A DNA stretch of 19,813 nt from DATDYA01 sp035289165. GTDB taxonomy: Bacteria > Patescibacteriota > Patescibacteriia > Magasanikbacterales > GWA2-37-8. Where the stretch lies: assembly GCA_035289165.1 (NCBI GenBank), contig DATDYA010000010.1:1-19813 (forward strand). The letters run 5' to 3'. The notes beneath the pieces were generated by a model, which ran no database searches, was not told the DNA's origin, and worked only from the letters and a program-made list of their open reading frames with translations. The position numbers were made by a program, and so were the translations under genes. Within the stretch, counting starts at the first letter, position 1. Every line of letters begins with the position of its first letter. Shown here piece after piece: positions 1 through 8,394 of the stretch.

Positions 1-52
1 AGTGGAAAAATATAATCGTTTAATGGAAATTGAGGAAGAAGTATTAGGCTAG
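1..52 (+). CDS. 3' end of an upstream gene, product unknown
   Basis: The first bases read as an open frame (codons from position 2) giving a 16-residue tail, VEKYNRLMEIEEEVLG, ended by TAG at 50-52. It is charged and helix-forming, like the C-terminus of a small helical or coiled protein. The gene begins outside the window. Too little is present to name a family, and a chance open frame of this length cannot be excluded. A promoter for the next gene begins about 65 bp downstream, consistent with a real gene ending here. Confidence 0.45.
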   Translation, partial: VEKYNRLMEIEEEVLG

Positions 53-116
53 AGACAATCTTGTTTAAAAGGTTTTTTAAAATCGGGAAGGCAGGTTTTG
101 AACCTTATCGGCTAAA

Positions 117-145
117 TTGCCTAACTTGGTCTAATGAGCTATAAT
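117..145 (+). promoter_or_regulatory. Sigma-70-type promoter of the gpmI pair, predicts a leaderless mRNA
   Basis: TTGCCT (117-122), a 17-bp spacer and a perfect TATAAT (140-145). Transcription should start at about 152-155, on or just before the ATG at 155. The alternative upstream ATG at 134 lies inside the promoter spacer, so it would not be on this transcript. Confidence 0.65.
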
Positions 146-154
146 ACTCGCACT

Positions 155-1708
155 ATGAAAGATTTAAAAAAGACCACAGCGCTAATTATCATGGATGGTT
201 GGGGGGTTTCTTCGCCTAAAAATAAGGGAAATGCCATAACAACAAAGACTGCCCCGAATTATTTTAAGTGGTTAAAAAGATTCCCTCACACTGAACTGGA
301 GGCCAGCGGCGAAGCAGTTGGTCTTTTTCGGGGTCAGGAAGGGAACAGCGAGGCTGGGCATATGAATCTTGGAGCTGGGAGAACAGTAAAACAAGACGCG
401 GCGTATATAGTTGACGCCATAAAGGATGGCACCTTTTTTAAAAACAACGCCTTCGGATTGGCTTTGCATCATGTTCGCAAATATAAAACCGCGGTGCATC
501 TGATGGGGTTGTTGTCCAATCACAATAGTGCCCACTCTTGTCCAGAACATTTATACGCCCTGTTGGATTATCTACATCGTGAAAAAATAGATAAGGTATA
601 TCTTCATCTCTTCACCGATGGTCGCGATTCTGGCCAATATGACGCGCCAGAACATTTGGCAAAACTAAAAGCAAAATTTCAGGGTAAAGAAAAAATTGTT
701 ACTATTGTCGGCCGTTTATACGCGATGGATCGGAATAAACAATGGGAACGCACCAAGAGGGTATATGATGCCATGATCCGTGGCATTGGGAAAAAATCTA
801 ATACAGCAGAAGAGGCAATTCAACTGGCCTATAACTCCGGTCAGACCGATGAATTTATTGAGCCGACCGTAATCGTTGAAGACGGAAAACCGGTCGGGAC
901 AATAAAAAGTAATGACGCGATTTTTTTCTTTAATACTAGAAGTGACCGAGCAAGACAATTGACAAAAGCTTTTGTCCAGCCGAAGTTTGAAAAAGCAAAT
1001 CCCGGTGCCTTTAAGAGAGAAAAATTGCCTAAAAATATTCGTTTTGTCGCCATGACTGATTTTGGTCCCGATTTGTCTAGTGTTTTAACTGCTTATCCAT
1101 CCCGTGACGTAAAGAATAGTTTGGTTCAGGTCCTTTGTCCGAAAAAACAAATTTGTATTGCTGAAGCAGAAAAATTTGCCCACGTAACATATTTTTTTAA
1201 CGGAGGCTATGCCAGTCATTTTTGTGATGAAGAGTGGGTGAAAGTAGAATCGCGCAAAGTAGATAATTATGCCACGGTGCCGGAAATGAATGCCAAAGTT
1301 GTTGGTGATCTAGTGGTGAAGAGTATCGAATCCGGCCGCTATGATTTTTTGGTAGTTAATTTTGCTAACCCGGACATGGTTGGCCACACCGGAGTATTCG
1401 AGGCCGGTAAAAAAGCTGTGCAGACCGTCGATCACGAAGTAGAACGAGCGGTGCAAGCAATTTTGAAAACTGGTGGCCAGGCGATTATTACCGCTGACCA
1501 CGGTAATATTGAACAGATGGTAAATTTAAAAACTGGTGAAATCGATACAGAACATTCAGTTAATAAAGTGCCGTGTATCATAGTCGCAAAGAATTTAAAA
1601 ATTAAGAAGATTCGCTCCAAAGGTAAGCTTGGCGACGTGGCTCCAACATTGCTTAAAATGATGGGTCTACCTAAGCCAAAAGAAATGACTGGTAAAGCCT
1701 TATTTTAA
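155..1708 (+). CDS. gpmI: 2,3-bisphosphoglycerate-independent phosphoglycerate mutase, first paralog
   Basis: Interconverts 3- and 2-phosphoglycerate in glycolysis through a phosphoserine intermediate, using two metal ions, in the cytosol. The frame is open from ATG 134 (524 aa), but 155 is preferred (517 aa) because 134 falls inside the promoter spacer. Numbered from 134, the family's catalytic residues are all visible: D21 in DGWG, phospho-acceptor S72 in GNSEAGH, H134, the DGRD at 162-165, R194 and R200, R269 and R272, K347 in EAEKFAHV, D414 and H418 in NPDMVGH, D455-H456 in TADHGN, and H474. Length is normal for the family. It has unusual local variants (NHNSAHSCPEH around H134, NTRSDRARQ at 267-275, EHSVNKVP) compared with the more orthodox second copy 2 bp downstream. 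It should be active; a shifted role or partner is possible. There is no Shine-Dalgarno site, which fits leaderless translation. Confidence 0.93.
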   Translation: MKDLKKTTALIIMDGWGVSSPKNKGNAITTKTAPNYFKWLKRFPHTELEASGEAVGLFRGQEGNSEAGHMNLGAGRTVKQDAAYIVDAIKDGTFFKNNAFGLALHHVRKYKTAVHLMGLLSNHNSAHSCPEHLYALLDYLHREKIDKVYLHLFTDGRDSGQYDAPEHLAKLKAKFQGKEKIVTIVGRLYAMDRNKQWERTKRVYDAMIRGIGKKSNTAEEAIQLAYNSGQTDEFIEPTVIVEDGKPVGTIKSNDAIFFFNTRSDRARQLTKAFVQPKFEKANPGAFKREKLPKNIRFVAMTDFGPDLSSVLTAYPSRDVKNSLVQVLCPKKQICIAEAEKFAHVTYFFNGGYASHFCDEEWVKVESRKVDNYATVPEMNAKVVGDLVVKSIESGRYDFLVVNFANPDMVGHTGVFEAGKKAVQTVDHEVERAVQAILKTGGQAIITADHGNIEQMVNLKTGEIDTEHSVNKVPCIIVAKNLKIKKIRSKGKLGDVAPTLLKMMGLPKPKEMTGKALF

Positions 1709-1710
1709 AT

Positions 1711-3294
1711 ATGGGATATAATTATCGACCAGTAGTGTTAATAATCAACGATGGTTGGGGTGTGGCGCCAGATAATGATGGCAACGCCATTTCTCGAGCC
1801 AAGTTGCCAAATTACCAGGGGTATCTGAAGGATTATCCAGCGATGACCCTGTATGCTTCGGGGAACGAAGTGGGTCTATTGTTTGGTGAAATGGGTAACT
1901 CTGAAGTGGGCCATTTAAATATTGGGGCCGGCCGCGTCTATTATCAAACTTGTCCCCGCATTGACAAGGAAATTAGCGAAGGGTCATTCTCGAGCAACAA
2001 AGCCTTTCAAGGCGCGTTTGAACACGCGCGAAAAAATAAATCAGCCTTGCATTTAGTTGGATTGGTAAGTTCAGGCAATGTCCATGCCAGCCAGGAGCAT
2101 CTTTATGCTTTGTTAGATTTATGCCGGCAGGAAAAATTTGCGAAGGAAGTATATATTCACATTATTTTGGATGGACGTGACGCGGTCTATAATTCTGGTA
2201 AAGAGTTTGTGGCGCGCTTAATAGAAAAAATGAAGGAATTGAAGGTGGGCAAGATCGCTAGTATTTCCGGCCGTTATTTCGCGATGGATCGTGACAACCG
2301 TTGGGACCGTTGTGAAAAGGCTTACCGGGCCATGGCGGAAGGGGTGGCGGAACAAACCGGCAGTGATCCACTGGTCGTAATTGAGGAGGCCTATGGTCGT
2401 AAAAATTATGATGAGGAATTTATACCAACGGTTATAATGGAAAAAAATGAACCGGTAGCAAAAGTTAATGAAAAGGATGCGATAATATTTTTTAATTTTC
2501 GTCCGGATCGAGCCAGGCAATTGACTAAAGCGTTTGTATTGCCAGGTTTTAATAAATTTGAAAGAAATTATATTAAAGATTTGTATTTTGTTACCATGAC
2601 CGAATACGAGAAAGATTTGCCAGTGGTCGTGGCGTACAACCCAGTTATTGTACGGAATTCTTTGGCGGAAACTTTAAGTAAGGCTGGCTTAAAACAGTTA
2701 CATATTGCGGAAACTGAAAAGTACGCCCACGTCACTTTCTTTTTGAATGGAACGATCGAAGACGCTTTCCCAGGTGAAGAAAGGATTCTAATACCTTCGC
2801 CCAAAGTTTCTAGTTACGATGAAGCGCCACAAATGTCTGCCAGCGAGGTGGGTAAGGAAACTATTAAAGCGATCGACAGCGGTAAATTTGATTTTATTGT
2901 TACTAATTTCGCCAATGCTGACATGGTTGGCCACACTGGTGATTTGGCCGGCACCATTAAGGGCTGTGAAGCGATCGACAAAGTGCTTGGTAATGTGGTT
3001 GACCATTGTCTGGCTAGAAACGGCATAGTATTAGTAACTGCTGATCACGGCAATGCGGAAGAAGTGATAAATTTACAAACGGGCGAGCGAGATAAGGAGC
3101 ATTCCACTAACCCAGTTCCCTTGCTTGTGATTGGTAAGGACTTTATGGGTCAAGCCGGGCCGTCTGGCGATCCGCCGGAAGGGGATTTGAGCCTAATGCA
3201 CCCGGTTGGTGTTTTAGCGGATGTCGCTCCTACGGTTTTAGCCCTCCTTGGTCTAGAACAGCCGCCGGAGATGACTGGAAGAGCGTTGATTTAA
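1711..3294 (+). CDS. gpmI: 2,3-bisphosphoglycerate-independent phosphoglycerate mutase, second paralog
   Basis: Second full-length copy (527 aa) of the same alkaline-phosphatase-superfamily enzyme, starting 2 bp after the first copy's stop with no visible ribosome binding site, so probably translationally coupled. All catalytic positions are present: D14, S64 in GNSEVGH, H125 in NVHASQEH, DGRD at 154-157, R188 and R194, R264 and R267 in NFRPDRARQ, K337 in ETEKYAHV, D404 and H408 in NADMVGH, D445-H446 in TADHGN, and H464 in EHSTNPVP. These match the usual family consensus more closely than the first paralog does. About 20 residues near 479-498 (Gly/Pro/Asp rich) form a C-terminal insertion missing from copy one. 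The unit ends in a strong hairpin terminator just after the stop. Confidence 0.95.
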   Translation: MGYNYRPVVLIINDGWGVAPDNDGNAISRAKLPNYQGYLKDYPAMTLYASGNEVGLLFGEMGNSEVGHLNIGAGRVYYQTCPRIDKEISEGSFSSNKAFQGAFEHARKNKSALHLVGLVSSGNVHASQEHLYALLDLCRQEKFAKEVYIHIILDGRDAVYNSGKEFVARLIEKMKELKVGKIASISGRYFAMDRDNRWDRCEKAYRAMAEGVAEQTGSDPLVVIEEAYGRKNYDEEFIPTVIMEKNEPVAKVNEKDAIIFFNFRPDRARQLTKAFVLPGFNKFERNYIKDLYFVTMTEYEKDLPVVVAYNPVIVRNSLAETLSKAGLKQLHIAETEKYAHVTFFLNGTIEDAFPGEERILIPSPKVSSYDEAPQMSASEVGKETIKAIDSGKFDFIVTNFANADMVGHTGDLAGTIKGCEAIDKVLGNVVDHCLARNGIVLVTADHGNAEEVINLQTGERDKEHSTNPVPLLVIGKDFMGQAGPSGDPPEGDLSLMHPVGVLADVAPTVLALLGLEQPPEMTGRALI

Positions 3295-3298
3295 ATTT

Positions 3299-3329
3299 AA
3301 AAATTCCTTCTGTTTCAGAAGGAATTTTT
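3299..3329. terminator. Bidirectional intrinsic terminator between gpmI pair and DHH gene
   Basis: A perfect 14-bp inverted repeat (arms 3299-3312 and 3316-3329) with a TTT loop. The arms begin with A5 and end with T5, so the RNA hairpin is followed by a U-tract whichever strand is read. It follows the gpmI stop by 4 bp and overlaps the stop codon (3328-3330) of the converging minus-strand gene, so it should end both units. Confidence 0.88.
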
Positions 3330-4488
3330 AGTTATGAGAGGTTTTTATTTCTTTTTTTAAGTGCTCAATTATTTCTTCCTCGGCTTTTTGCAGAGTGTCT
3401 TTTCGGATAATAAAGCTGGCCATTTTTTTATTACCCGTTGGATTATATTTTTTACTAAGTTCGGTGGCGTCAAAGTTTTTATCTACCGAAATGATGACGT
3501 GAATTTCCTGCGGATTTTGATTAGACGGGCCATCCTCGTAAAGGAGAATAACAATTTTTGCTTCCGGGGCGTTTACGATAAGTTCATCAATTACATCTTT
3601 TAGTTCATCTTCGGCGGCACCGGAGCGGGTAAAATCTTCTCGGGTAAGAGTAGTCCAGACTAGGCCAATTTCTGCTTGGCTTTGTAAGCGGCTCAAGGCC
3701 TGCCCCCAAAGCTTGAGAGCGGAGATGGAGCGTGAGCGATAAAGATGCCGCATAATAAGTTCACGATCCGCTCCATAATTGATGAGTTTTGAAGCTAGTT
3801 CCAAAGTTTGAGGGGAAAGATTGGGGGCTTTGAAGTTCTTGGTTTTCAAAATGAGGGCCGTTAGCAGACTGGTACTAATTTTTTCGTCAATTAATTCCGG
3901 ACGTAAGGATTCAAATATTTTTAGTGTGACTTCTGTTACGGTTGGGGTAGTAATGTCGACAAAATTAATCTGACCAAAATGTTCATTGCCGGGGTGGTTA
4001 TCAATATCCACAATTGGTACTCGGTAAAATAGGTCGGTATTGTTTTGGTAGATGCCCCCGAGGCTTTCAAGATCAGGGGTGTTCAAGACGATGATCGCAT
4101 CATAGCGGAAAGTAGATTGAGCGGTGCGTAATTCGTTTTTGGTAATGATGCCTTCCTTAGGGGTTAAATAAATATAAAGCATCTTGTCTTTGATATCGTA
4201 ACTTAGCGTGTCAAGTTTGACGCGTTCTAAATCGACTTTTACAATAAATTTTTGCAAATTAGTAATGTTTGGTTTCACTTCTTCTTTAGTGCTCAAAAAT
4301 TTAAGTTTGCCGGGCGTGGCGTAATTATCCACGACCAAATCTATTTGTTTGCCTTGTTTTTCAAACCAGTTTTTCCATGCTAAAGCTAGAGGCAGAGCCT
4401 CATCGTTTTGACTTGGGCAGAAAGTCAGGAGAATATGCTGGCTTTCGCCCAAGACTTGTTTTAGTTGTTCTTGGGGCGAGAGAGTCAT
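3328..4488 (-). CDS. DHH-superfamily (NrnA/RecJ-like) protein with degraded catalytic motifs
   Basis: 386 aa. The layout matches DHH-DHHA1 phosphoesterases such as nanoRNase/pAp phosphatase NrnA: an N-terminal DHH domain (about 15-220), a helical linker and a C-terminal DHHA1-like domain (about 270-380). The metal-binding motifs are altered. Motif I, usually HxNPDGDA, reads CPSQNDEA (24-31). The motif II Asp is Asn (VLNTPD, 134-139). Motif III, usually DHH, is DNH (163-165) within DNHPGNEHFGQINFVD. The motif IV Asp (usually GILTDT) is Lys (ALILKT, 211-216). The C-terminal GGGGH motif is replaced by NPTGNKK. This points to a non-catalytic or re-purposed protein, though the fold looks intact. 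The call rests on the DNHPGN-FGQINFVD block and the SLLTAL...F...TLELASKLINYGAD pattern. It has its own strong promoter and ends inside the shared terminator. Confidence 0.7.
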   Translation of the reverse strand: MTLSPQEQLKQVLGESQHILLTFCPSQNDEALPLALAWKNWFEKQGKQIDLVVDNYATPGKLKFLSTKEEVKPNITNLQKFIVKVDLERVKLDTLSYDIKDKMLYIYLTPKEGIITKNELRTAQSTFRYDAIIVLNTPDLESLGGIYQNNTDLFYRVPIVDIDNHPGNEHFGQINFVDITTPTVTEVTLKIFESLRPELIDEKISTSLLTALILKTKNFKAPNLSPQTLELASKLINYGADRELIMRHLYRSRSISALKLWGQALSRLQSQAEIGLVWTTLTREDFTRSGAAEDELKDVIDELIVNAPEAKIVILLYEDGPSNQNPQEIHVIISVDKNFDATELSKKYNPTGNKKMASFIIRKDTLQKAEEEIIEHLKKEIKTSHN

Positions 4489-4542
4489 GTTGATCTTTAT
4501 ATTACCAGCCTTGAGCCTTAAAAGCGAGCTAAATAACTGGCA

Positions 4543-4571
4543 ATTTTACCAGTTTATCCGAAAACTGTCAA
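4543..4571 (-). promoter_or_regulatory. Promoter of the DHH-family gene
   Basis: Read on the minus strand: TTGACA (4571-4566), 17-bp spacer, then TGG-TAAAAT with the hexamer at 4548-4543, an extended -10. Predicted start is near 4536, giving a leader of about 48 nt. The -10 lies in an imperfect inverted repeat, CTGGcAAttTTaCCAG (4537-4552), a possible operator. Confidence 0.65.
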
Positions 4572-4630
4572 ATATAGGTTCGGGATAAACCCTGTGGACA
4601 AAGTAAAAAGGGGAAAAGAGCTTAAATTAC

Positions 4631-4659
4631 TTGCGTTTTGGGGTTAAATACTGTAAAAT
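4631..4659 (+). promoter_or_regulatory. Promoter of the valS operon
   Basis: TTGCGT (4631-4636), 17-bp spacer, TAAAAT (4654-4659). Start near 4666 would give a leader of about 34 nt before valS, too short for a T-box riboswitch. The two divergent -35 boxes are about 60 bp apart. Confidence 0.55.
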
Positions 4660-4699
4660 CTCTAGTAAGGATGCTTTCAATTTAAGCTATGTTTAAGTT

Positions 4700-7348
4700 A
4701 TGAAGGAATTGCCAAAGGCTTACGAGCCAAAGTTGTACGAAGATAAAATTTATGAAGAGTGGGAGAAAAGCGGGTTTTTTAATCCGGATAATTTAACTGG
4801 AGAACCTTATTCAATATTATTTCCACCCCCTAATGTGACTGGTGTTCTACACCTGGGTCATGCTTTGGAAAATTCGCTTATGGATGTAATGACTCGTTAC
4901 CAAAGAATGAAAGGGAAGAAGATATTATTATTACCAGGGACTGACCATGCGGCGGTCGCTACTCAGGCCAAGGTGGAAAAAGAATTAGCTAAAGAAGGGA
5001 TAAAACATCCGCGAGAGGAATTGGGTCGCGAGAAGTTATTAGAGAGGATCCGAGCATATTCGGAAAATTCTAAGGCGACAATTTTAAACCAAATTCGGAA
5101 GATGGGCACCAGTTGTGATTGGAGCCGTTTAGCCTATACTTTTGATGAACCACGCAGTCGAGCGGTGAATGAAGTATTTAAAAAAATGTATGACGATGGT
5201 TTGGTTTACCGCGGTTACCGTGTAGTGAATTGGTCAGTGAAAGGGCAATCGACTTGTTCAGACGATGAGTTGGTTCATATTGAGCGAGCGGCGAAGTTGT
5301 ATACTTTTAAATATAGTAAAGATTTTCCAATTAGTATTGCTACCACTCGTCCGGAAACAAAACTTGGGGATACCGCTGTTGCGGTTAACCCCAGCGATGA
5401 GAGGTATAAGAAATATATTGGGCAGACTTTTGTTGCGGATGTTGGGGCGAAAGAGTCTTTGAACATAAAAATTATTGCTGACGAAAACGTTGATCCGAAT
5501 TTTGGTACCGGAGCATTGGGGGTAACTCCGGCCCATAGTCAAGTGGATTTTGAGATGTATGAAAAACAAAAATCCAAAGGCGACCCAATTGGTTTCGTCC
5601 CGGTAATTGGGAAAGACGGAAAAATGTTGGAAGCGGCCGGTACGGAATATGTGGGGTTAACCGTAGAAGTAGCGCGAGAGAAATTTGTGAATTGGTTAAA
5701 AGAAAATAATTTGTTGGAAAAGGAAGAAGATATAGTACAGAATGTTGGCACCTCGGATCGTTTCCAAGACGTTGTAGAGGCCTTGCCAATGGTGCAGTGG
5801 TTTGTGGATGTGAACAAAGAAATTCCGGGACGAGGTAAAACCCTCAAGGATTTAATGCGTGAAGCCGTAACGGTTGGACATAATGGAGACAAAGATAAAA
5901 AAATTAAAATTACACCGGAAAGATTTGAAAAAATATATTTAAACTGGATAGACAATCTACGCGATTGGTGCATTTCCCGTCAGATTTGGTGGGGGCATCG
6001 CGTGCCAGTGTGGTACAAAGGCGACGAGGTAAGGGTTCAAGACACCCAACCAGACGAGGGGGGTTGGACACAAGATCCCGATACCTTGGATACTTGGTTC
6101 AGCTCCGGGCTTTGGACTTTTTCCACTTTAGGTTGGCCGGGAGAAGTGAAAGATTTGGAAAGATTCCATCCAACTGGTTGGATGCAGATGGGGCATGAAA
6201 TATTATTTTTTTGGATGGCCAGGATGATCCTCATGACCACGTACACTTTAGATGACATACCATTTTACAATGTATATATTCACGGTATTTTACGCGATGA
6301 GAAAGGCAGAAAATTTTCTAAGTCGTTAAATAACGGAGTGGATCCATTAGAAATGATAGAGAAGTACGGTTGTGATGCTCTACGTTTGAGTTTACTATCT
6401 GGCATTACCCCCGGTAATGATGCCAGGTTTTATACTGAAAAGGTGGAGGGAGCGCGTAATTTTGTTAATAAACTTTGGAATATTTCTAGGTATATCTTGG
6501 GACAGATCGACGGAATATCTAATGAATCTGAAATACCGAAAGTCAAAACTTTAAGCGATGAGTGGATTCTTAGTCGTTTACAAATCGTGACTACGGAAAT
6601 TGAAGAATTATTTAATCGTTATGATTTTTCTCTCGCTAGTGAAAAATTGCGAGATTTTACTTGGAATGATTTTGCTGACTGGTATCTAGAGATCGCAAAA
6701 ACTGAAGAAGACAAAAAGGAAATGCTACAGTATGTATTAATAAATTTATTAAAACTTTGGCATCCGTTTATCCCATTTGTTACTGAAGAAATCTGGCACG
6801 AAATTTTTGAGGGAACTAAATTATTAATGGTTGAAAAGTGGCCTGAGGCAAGAGGCAGACAGACGAACTCCAGTTTCAATATTAATAATTTTGAATTAAT
6901 TAAAGCGGTTATTTCCGGTATCCGTTCCTTGCGGGCGGATTATAAAATTGAACCAGGGAAAAAATTAAATGTGGTAATCCAGGCAGAGGTTAGCCAGTTG
7001 GTGCTACGAGAAAACATCTCGATCATTAAAGGATTAGCAAGATTAGAAAATATTCAAATTGGGGAAAGTGTTGTGAGACCAGAAAGCGCTATTACTTTTG
7101 TAGTAAAAGACGTGGCCGTACATGTGGATATCGCAGGAGTAGTTGATATCGAAAAAGAAAAGTCTCGTTTGGCAAAAGAATTAGCGGAAACAGAAAAATA
7201 TGTAACTAGCCTGGAGAAGAAATTATCAAATGAAGAATTCGTTAAAAATGCCCCAGAAGATGTAGTGAATAACGAGCAGTATAAAAGAACCGAGGCAAAC
7301 GCCAAATTAGAGAAATTAAAAGAGCAATTAAAAAGTTTAAAATTATGA
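4700..7348 (+). CDS. valS: Valyl-tRNA synthetase
   Basis: Charges tRNA-Val with valine (class Ia, cytosol). 882 aa, normal length. It has the HIGH-type motif in PPPNVTGVLHLGH (HLGH at 51-54), GTDHAAVATQ, the CP1 editing domain with ATTRPET near 215, the signature KFSKS at 538-542 (usual KMSKS, here Met to Phe), an anticodon-binding helical domain, and the ValS-specific C-terminal coiled coil (about 815-882). The HAAVATQ and KxxK patterns and the C-terminal arm separate it from IleS and LeuS. First gene of the long plus-strand operon. No Shine-Dalgarno site is seen before ATG 4700. Its TGA stop overlaps the next gene's ATG. Confidence 0.97.
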   Translation: MKELPKAYEPKLYEDKIYEEWEKSGFFNPDNLTGEPYSILFPPPNVTGVLHLGHALENSLMDVMTRYQRMKGKKILLLPGTDHAAVATQAKVEKELAKEGIKHPREELGREKLLERIRAYSENSKATILNQIRKMGTSCDWSRLAYTFDEPRSRAVNEVFKKMYDDGLVYRGYRVVNWSVKGQSTCSDDELVHIERAAKLYTFKYSKDFPISIATTRPETKLGDTAVAVNPSDERYKKYIGQTFVADVGAKESLNIKIIADENVDPNFGTGALGVTPAHSQVDFEMYEKQKSKGDPIGFVPVIGKDGKMLEAAGTEYVGLTVEVAREKFVNWLKENNLLEKEEDIVQNVGTSDRFQDVVEALPMVQWFVDVNKEIPGRGKTLKDLMREAVTVGHNGDKDKKIKITPERFEKIYLNWIDNLRDWCISRQIWWGHRVPVWYKGDEVRVQDTQPDEGGWTQDPDTLDTWFSSGLWTFSTLGWPGEVKDLERFHPTGWMQMGHEILFFWMARMILMTTYTLDDIPFYNVYIHGILRDEKGRKFSKSLNNGVDPLEMIEKYGCDALRLSLLSGITPGNDARFYTEKVEGARNFVNKLWNISRYILGQIDGISNESEIPKVKTLSDEWILSRLQIVTTEIEELFNRYDFSLASEKLRDFTWNDFADWYLEIAKTEEDKKEMLQYVLINLLKLWHPFIPFVTEEIWHEIFEGTKLLMVEKWPEARGRQTNSSFNINNFELIKAVISGIRSLRADYKIEPGKKLNVVIQAEVSQLVLRENISIIKGLARLENIQIGESVVRPESAITFVVKDVAVHVDIAGVVDIEKEKSRLAKELAETEKYVTSLEKKLSNEEFVKNAPEDVVNNEQYKRTEANAKLEKLKEQLKSLKL

Positions 7349-8328
7349 GTTTTGAAGCCAGAGAGGGAAACTTAAAAGTAAGAGAACAAACAGAAGTAAA
7401 AACTGATCCGGAGTTTTATTTTTCCAAGTTAAAATCCTTTGATCGAAATTTTAGCCAGATTAATTTTAGTTTACATGGTTTTGAATCGGCCGCTAAAGAC
7501 GAGCAAGCCATTATACTAAAAAATATAGCTGGTAATCTCGATGTGCTTTTAGAAAGCCCCAAACTTTCCGACCACTTGCCGGCCAATATTAAGGCTTACT
7601 TTGAACACGACGCAAAAGCTCCACGAGATAGCCTACTAACGCATCTTGGTTTTTTGAGCATGCAGGTTACGGACCCCGAGAATGGGCAACTTGACTTAGA
7701 GAGTATTCGAAGATTGTGGACTGGGGTAGTAAGTTTGTGGCAAGCGTATGTATATATCTTTGAAGACCTGGTTCTGCGCATGGGTAGAGAAGGTGAAAAA
7801 GAAATAGACAAGCGGTTTGTCGAAAAAGATCGGAATGTGGAAATTAAACCCTTACTACAAGCCATTCAAGAATTGGCGGCCAATAACTCCGGTACACAAA
7901 ACCGAGTGGTGTTAGAAATCTCGCCCAGTTATGAAGACTTGGAGGCTGTCCGTTTATCTATACCTCACGGTACCATATACAATTCTTTGCGTGGCTACGT
8001 GATGAATGCCTTGCATCGAGATATTGGGGCAGAGCATTTAAAGATTAAGTTGCTTTTAGAAGGGAGAAATTTGGTTTTTGAAGTGTGGGATGATGGACGT
8101 GGTATGCCAGAAGAAATGTACACTAATCCAGATAGTCCTAGTTATATTTTTCAAAAGGGAGTAACAGTAGGCAAAAAGGGAGGTACTGGCATGGGTCTCG
8201 CTTATGCCAAAGAGCGTTTTGGGACAGCTGGTTGCGATTTACAGGTTAAATCACGTGTTAACCCTTCTCCAGGGCAAGGAGATTTGGTAACGGTTTTTAG
8301 GTTGACAGTGCCAACGATAACACACTAG
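7345..8328 (+). CDS. Soluble histidine-kinase-like protein (H-box plus HATPase_c)
   Basis: 327 aa with no membrane segment. A candidate H-box, HDAKAP at 88-93, resembles the HE(L/I)(R/K)xP phospho-acceptor motif and is followed by a helical dimerisation-like region. The C-terminal half is a GHKL ATPase: N-box around 212-222 (YNSLRGYVMNA), G1 DDGRGM (249-254), F-box-like YIF (267-269), and G2 GKKGGTGMGLAYAKE (276-290). It overlaps valS by ATGA, so it is translationally coupled to a tRNA synthetase. No partner response regulator is in the window. It could instead be an anti-sigma-type or other GHKL ATPase, since the H-box lies about 120 residues before the N-box with an acidic insert between. 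The first about 20 residues are charged and variable. Confidence 0.75.
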   Translation: MSFEAREGNLKVREQTEVKTDPEFYFSKLKSFDRNFSQINFSLHGFESAAKDEQAIILKNIAGNLDVLLESPKLSDHLPANIKAYFEHDAKAPRDSLLTHLGFLSMQVTDPENGQLDLESIRRLWTGVVSLWQAYVYIFEDLVLRMGREGEKEIDKRFVEKDRNVEIKPLLQAIQELAANNSGTQNRVVLEISPSYEDLEAVRLSIPHGTIYNSLRGYVMNALHRDIGAEHLKIKLLLEGRNLVFEVWDDGRGMPEEMYTNPDSPSYIFQKGVTVGKKGGTGMGLAYAKERFGTAGCDLQVKSRVNPSPGQGDLVTVFRLTVPTITH

Positions 8329-8394
8329 GCTGGCGTCGCATGTATTTTTATGGTAGCCACTAGTAAAACACAGCTTAATAATAATTATTTAGAT

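Noticed and set aside
93..105. Small hairpin AGGTT-ttg-AACCT before gpmI as a terminator of the upstream gene
   Set aside because: Only a 5-bp stem and no T-run after it.
272..3028. Several open frames inside the two gpmI genes on either strand
   Set aside because: They overlap well-supported catalytic-motif-bearing genes and have no motifs or start signals of their own.
5258..6258. Overlapping frames within valS on both strands, up to 144 aa
   Set aside because: Shadows of valS; compositions do not look like proteins and no family pattern is seen.
8302..8331. TTGACA in the end of the kinase-like gene as a promoter for tyrS
   Set aside because: The best -10 at a fitting distance is TAGGCT, only half matching, and the hexamer codes for conserved-looking residues; not called.
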